From JAZSMJ01 sp045535815 (lineage in GTDB: Bacteria > Bacillota > Clostridia > Oscillospirales > CAG-272), in the NCBI GenBank assembly GCA_045535815.1, contig JAZSMJ010000008.1:1-16769 (forward strand): DNA of 16,769 nt, read 5' to 3'. Both the position numbers and the translations under genes were made by a program. Position 1 is the stretch's first letter; the number at the start of each line of letters is the position of its first letter. Shown here one piece after another: positions 14,656-16,769 of this stretch. The notes under the pieces were generated by a model. It worked only from the letters and a program-made list of their open reading frames with translations, ran no database searches and was not told where the DNA came from.

Positions 14656-16470
14656 ATGAACGTTAATATACTCGATTTCGGAGCTGTAGGCGACGGCGTA
14701 TTCGATAATACCGAAGCTATAAATAATGCGGTAAAGCATTGTGCGCAAAGCGGAGGCGGTAAGGTTATCGTACCTGCAGGTATATTCGTCAGCGGAAGCA
14801 TCGTGCTGAAAAGCCACGTTTATCTTTATCTTGAGCCCGGCTCGTTTATATACGGTCACGACGATATCAATAAATACGTGCGTGCAAAAAGAGGCTGTCC
14901 TTGGGAGATAACGGCAGAAGAATGCGTTCTTTTAAGAAAAGAAACCGACCCTGCTCCCGAATATCTCGGTGGCATCAATGCCTGCCATGCTCTCGTGCTT
15001 GGTGACGGTATTGAGGATAGCGGTGTCATAGGATACGGTACGCTTGACTGCAGAAGGGGCTTCGATTTCGGTTATGAGCCCGAAAAGGGAAGACCGTATC
15101 TCGTGCTTTTCTCGGACAGTAAGAATATTGCAATAAAGGACGTAACTCTCAGAAATCCCGGCGTGTTTACGATATATCTGATATGCAGTACAGATATTAT
15201 CGTAAGCGGTATAAGAATATTCAGCAAGAAATGCATTAACGGAGACGGCATTGATATCAACAGCTCATCCAATATAACAATATCAAATTGCATTCTCGAT
15301 ACCTTGGACGACGCAATAGGATTGAAAACTCTCGAGCCGGATCATCCCTGTGAAAACGTAACGGTAAGCGGGTGTATTATCGATGCTGATTGGGGCGCTG
15401 TAAGAGTCGGTCCCGAAAGCTGTGGAGCGTTCAGAAATATCAGCGTTACAAATTGTGTTATCAAGCGTGCAAACGACGGCTTTAAATTCCAGGTGTGCGA
15501 GGACTACGATATGGAGGATATCGTCTGCTCAAATATAGTAATGGAAAACGTTATGAGGCCGTTCTTCCTCACGTCCAATTCCTTCAAATTCAGCAGACAT
15601 TCCAAGGGCTCAAGACCGCACGGCGGAAGGCTTCGCAGAATAAAATTTGCCGATATGACAGTTAAGAGCTGTGAATGTGATAAGGAAGGCTTTCACCACG
15701 TGGACGGATGTATGATAAACGCAATGCCGGGCAATCTCATCGAGGACGTAAGCTTTGATAATATTCACTTTGTGATGACCGGAAGCGGTAAGGAAGAAAG
15801 TATAACAACTCCCGAGCTTTTAGACTACACCGAAGGCTATCCCGAATTCCTTTATAATATGAAGGATTATCCGTCGTATGCCATGTACGTAAACAACGCA
15901 AAAAACGTAAGATTCAGAGACTGTACGTTTGAGGCGGTTGAATCTGACGTAAGATGCGCCGTAGCTATCGAGAACGTAAGCGGTTTTAAAATGATAGACT
16001 GCGAAGAAAGAAACGGTAAGGGACTTCTGAGGCACCATAACGTATCAGATATCAGACTTGACGGTAATTCAGGAGATATATTCACTCTTTCCGAAGAGCA
16101 GAGTGAACAGTGGGAAAAATTCCGAAAGGTATCACTTCAAGTTGCAGAGGATAAAAAGAATAATGCAACCGTATTCGATCATGCAACAGGCGGAGACGTG
16201 GTTGCAATGATGGATCTTTCACAGCGTACCTTTAAAATTGATGATCCGTGCGGTAGTTATTATATGATAATATATAATGTAACCAGTAACCTAGAGATCA
16301 AATTAAACGGTGTGACAGTAATATCGACCGATTATACGAGCGAATATATTTTCCGCAGTGTTCTTGCCTGCGATATAAGCGGTGCAATTAAAGAAGGAAC
16401 TAATAGTATAAGCGTAAGCGGATATGACCAAGACAGCTCTCCATCGAAAATAATAATTATGAAGAAATGA
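14656..16470 (+). CDS. GH28-like right-handed beta-helix glycoside hydrolase, cytoplasmic
   Basis: The 604-residue product begins directly with the beta-helix entry motif ILDFGAVGDGVFDNTEAINN, typical of pectate-lyase-3/GH28 proteins, so no signal peptide is present. GH28-like active-site segments follow: NGDGID (Asn195, Asp197, Asp200) for the N-x-D motif, and LDDAIGLKT (Asp218, Asp219) for the D-D motif. Where polygalacturonases have G-H-G, this protein has WGAVRVG (246-252) with no His, and the R-x-K site is only loosely matched by KRANDGFKF. A linker-like acidic part (about 480-510) leads to a small beta-sandwich (about 520-604) with LEIKLNGVTVIS. GH28 enzymes hydrolyse galacturonan or rhamnogalacturonan; here intracellular oligosaccharides would be the substrate. 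Ribosome site GGGAGG lies 7 nt before the ATG. A related beta-helix family outside GH28 is possible. Confidence 0.86.
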   Translation: MNVNILDFGAVGDGVFDNTEAINNAVKHCAQSGGGKVIVPAGIFVSGSIVLKSHVYLYLEPGSFIYGHDDINKYVRAKRGCPWEITAEECVLLRKETDPAPEYLGGINACHALVLGDGIEDSGVIGYGTLDCRRGFDFGYEPEKGRPYLVLFSDSKNIAIKDVTLRNPGVFTIYLICSTDIIVSGIRIFSKKCINGDGIDINSSSNITISNCILDTLDDAIGLKTLEPDHPCENVTVSGCIIDADWGAVRVGPESCGAFRNISVTNCVIKRANDGFKFQVCEDYDMEDIVCSNIVMENVMRPFFLTSNSFKFSRHSKGSRPHGGRLRRIKFADMTVKSCECDKEGFHHVDGCMINAMPGNLIEDVSFDNIHFVMTGSGKEESITTPELLDYTEGYPEFLYNMKDYPSYAMYVNNAKNVRFRDCTFEAVESDVRCAVAIENVSGFKMIDCEERNGKGLLRHHNVSDIRLDGNSGDIFTLSEEQSEQWEKFRKVSLQVAEDKKNNATVFDHATGGDVVAMMDLSQRTFKIDDPCGSYYMIIYNVTSNLEIKLNGVTVISTDYTSEYIFRSVLACDISGAIKEGTNSISVSGYDQDSSPSKIIIMKK

Positions 16471-16576
16471 TCCGATAAAGAAAAAGGCATAAGTAATAAT
16501 TCCCGTAATGTAAAATTGTTGGTAATGACGGAAAAGATATGCTTTGGCTTGTAGTTTGTTTAAGTAAAAAGACGAA

Positions 16577-16640
16577 AAGTCGAAAAAAATAAATTTTTTC
16601 AAAAAAGGTATTGACAATTGGGGGAAGGATATGGTATACT
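16577..16640 (+). promoter_or_regulatory. rRNA-operon-type promoter with A/T-rich UP-like element
   Basis: An A/T tract (16577-16608, including GA7TAAAT6C) leads to TTGACA (16611-16616), an 18-nt spacer and TATACT (16635-16640) with a TGG extended -10. This is the usual build of a Firmicutes rRNA promoter. Transcription should start near 16647. The interval 16471-16576 shows no gene and no clear terminator. Confidence 0.85.
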
Positions 16641-16646
16641 AACAAA

Positions 16647-16769
16647 GCGCTCGAAACGAGGGGCGCAGATGGTCCTTGAAAATTGAACAATAAAAGAGAG
16701 ACAAAAAGATCTCGACAATTCCAAACCTAGTCTGAATAAATCAGACGAAAGTAAGAGAAAAAAGCTAGT
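16647..16769 (+). other. 5' leader of an rRNA operon (16S gene beyond right edge)
   Basis: The leader starts with a GC hairpin (16647-16666). A boxA-like antitermination site TGGTCCTTGAAAATTGAACA (16670-16689) follows, of the form found before 16S genes in Clostridia and Bacilli. Next come a GAGA/TCTC pairing and a perfect stem GTCTGA-N5-TCAGAC (16730-16746). No 16S start sequence is reached before the window ends. The identification rests on the promoter and boxA, not on the gene itself. Confidence 0.78.

Noticed and set aside
16647..16769. T-box or riboswitch leader at the right edge
   Set aside because: No T-box sequence or aptamer core is seen. The boxA-like site and the rRNA-type promoter explain the region better.

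Overview
The window looks like a chromosomal segment from an anaerobic, spore-forming, carbohydrate-degrading Clostridia member, probably an Oscillospiraceae/Ruminococcus-like gut or rumen lineage. Four things point this way. There is an alpha/beta-type small acid-soluble spore protein. There is a secreted glycosidase with a type I dockerin. There is an oxygen-sensitive glycyl radical enzyme. The Shine-Dalgarno sites and sigma-A promoters with extended -10 elements are typical of Firmicutes. The taxonomic call is inference.

Layout from left to right. (1) Positions 1-1380, minus strand: a two-gene operon of a small DUF951 protein (best start is a TTG at 1319) and a YfhO-family membrane protein that runs off the left edge. 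(2) 1380-4560: a glycyl radical enzyme (GRE) behind a very strong promoter, facing an IclR-family regulator. A perfect 19-bp hairpin separates their convergent ends. No activating enzyme is present. (3) 4712-10324: a single 1828-residue secreted modular protein. Its order is signal peptide, Ig-like module, dockerin, carbohydrate-binding-like module, acidic Pro-rich linker, GH2 catalytic core with a discoidin domain nested in its first sandwich domain, Fn3, Ig-like module and LamG-like domain. (4) 10492-11853: an unrecognised three-TM protein with a helical-repeat cytoplasmic region and atypical codon choice. (5) 12115-12318: the spore protein gene. (6) 12381-16470: a divergent pair of signal-less, probably cytoplasmic carbohydrate enzymes, a GHL6-like TIM-barrel hydrolase (minus) and a GH28-like beta-helix hydrolase (plus). 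(7) 16577-16769: an A/T-rich upstream element, a strong promoter and a boxA-bearing leader typical of an rRNA operon. The 16S gene should begin just past the right edge.

A possible working picture is extracellular attack on a polysaccharide by the GH2 protein attached to a cellulosome-like scaffold, and intracellular processing of imported fragments by the GHL6-like and GH28-like enzymes. The GRE may ferment a downstream product under IclR control. No transporter, scaffoldin or GRE activase lies in the window, so this link is inference. No mobile element, CRISPR array, tRNA or prophage gene was seen.
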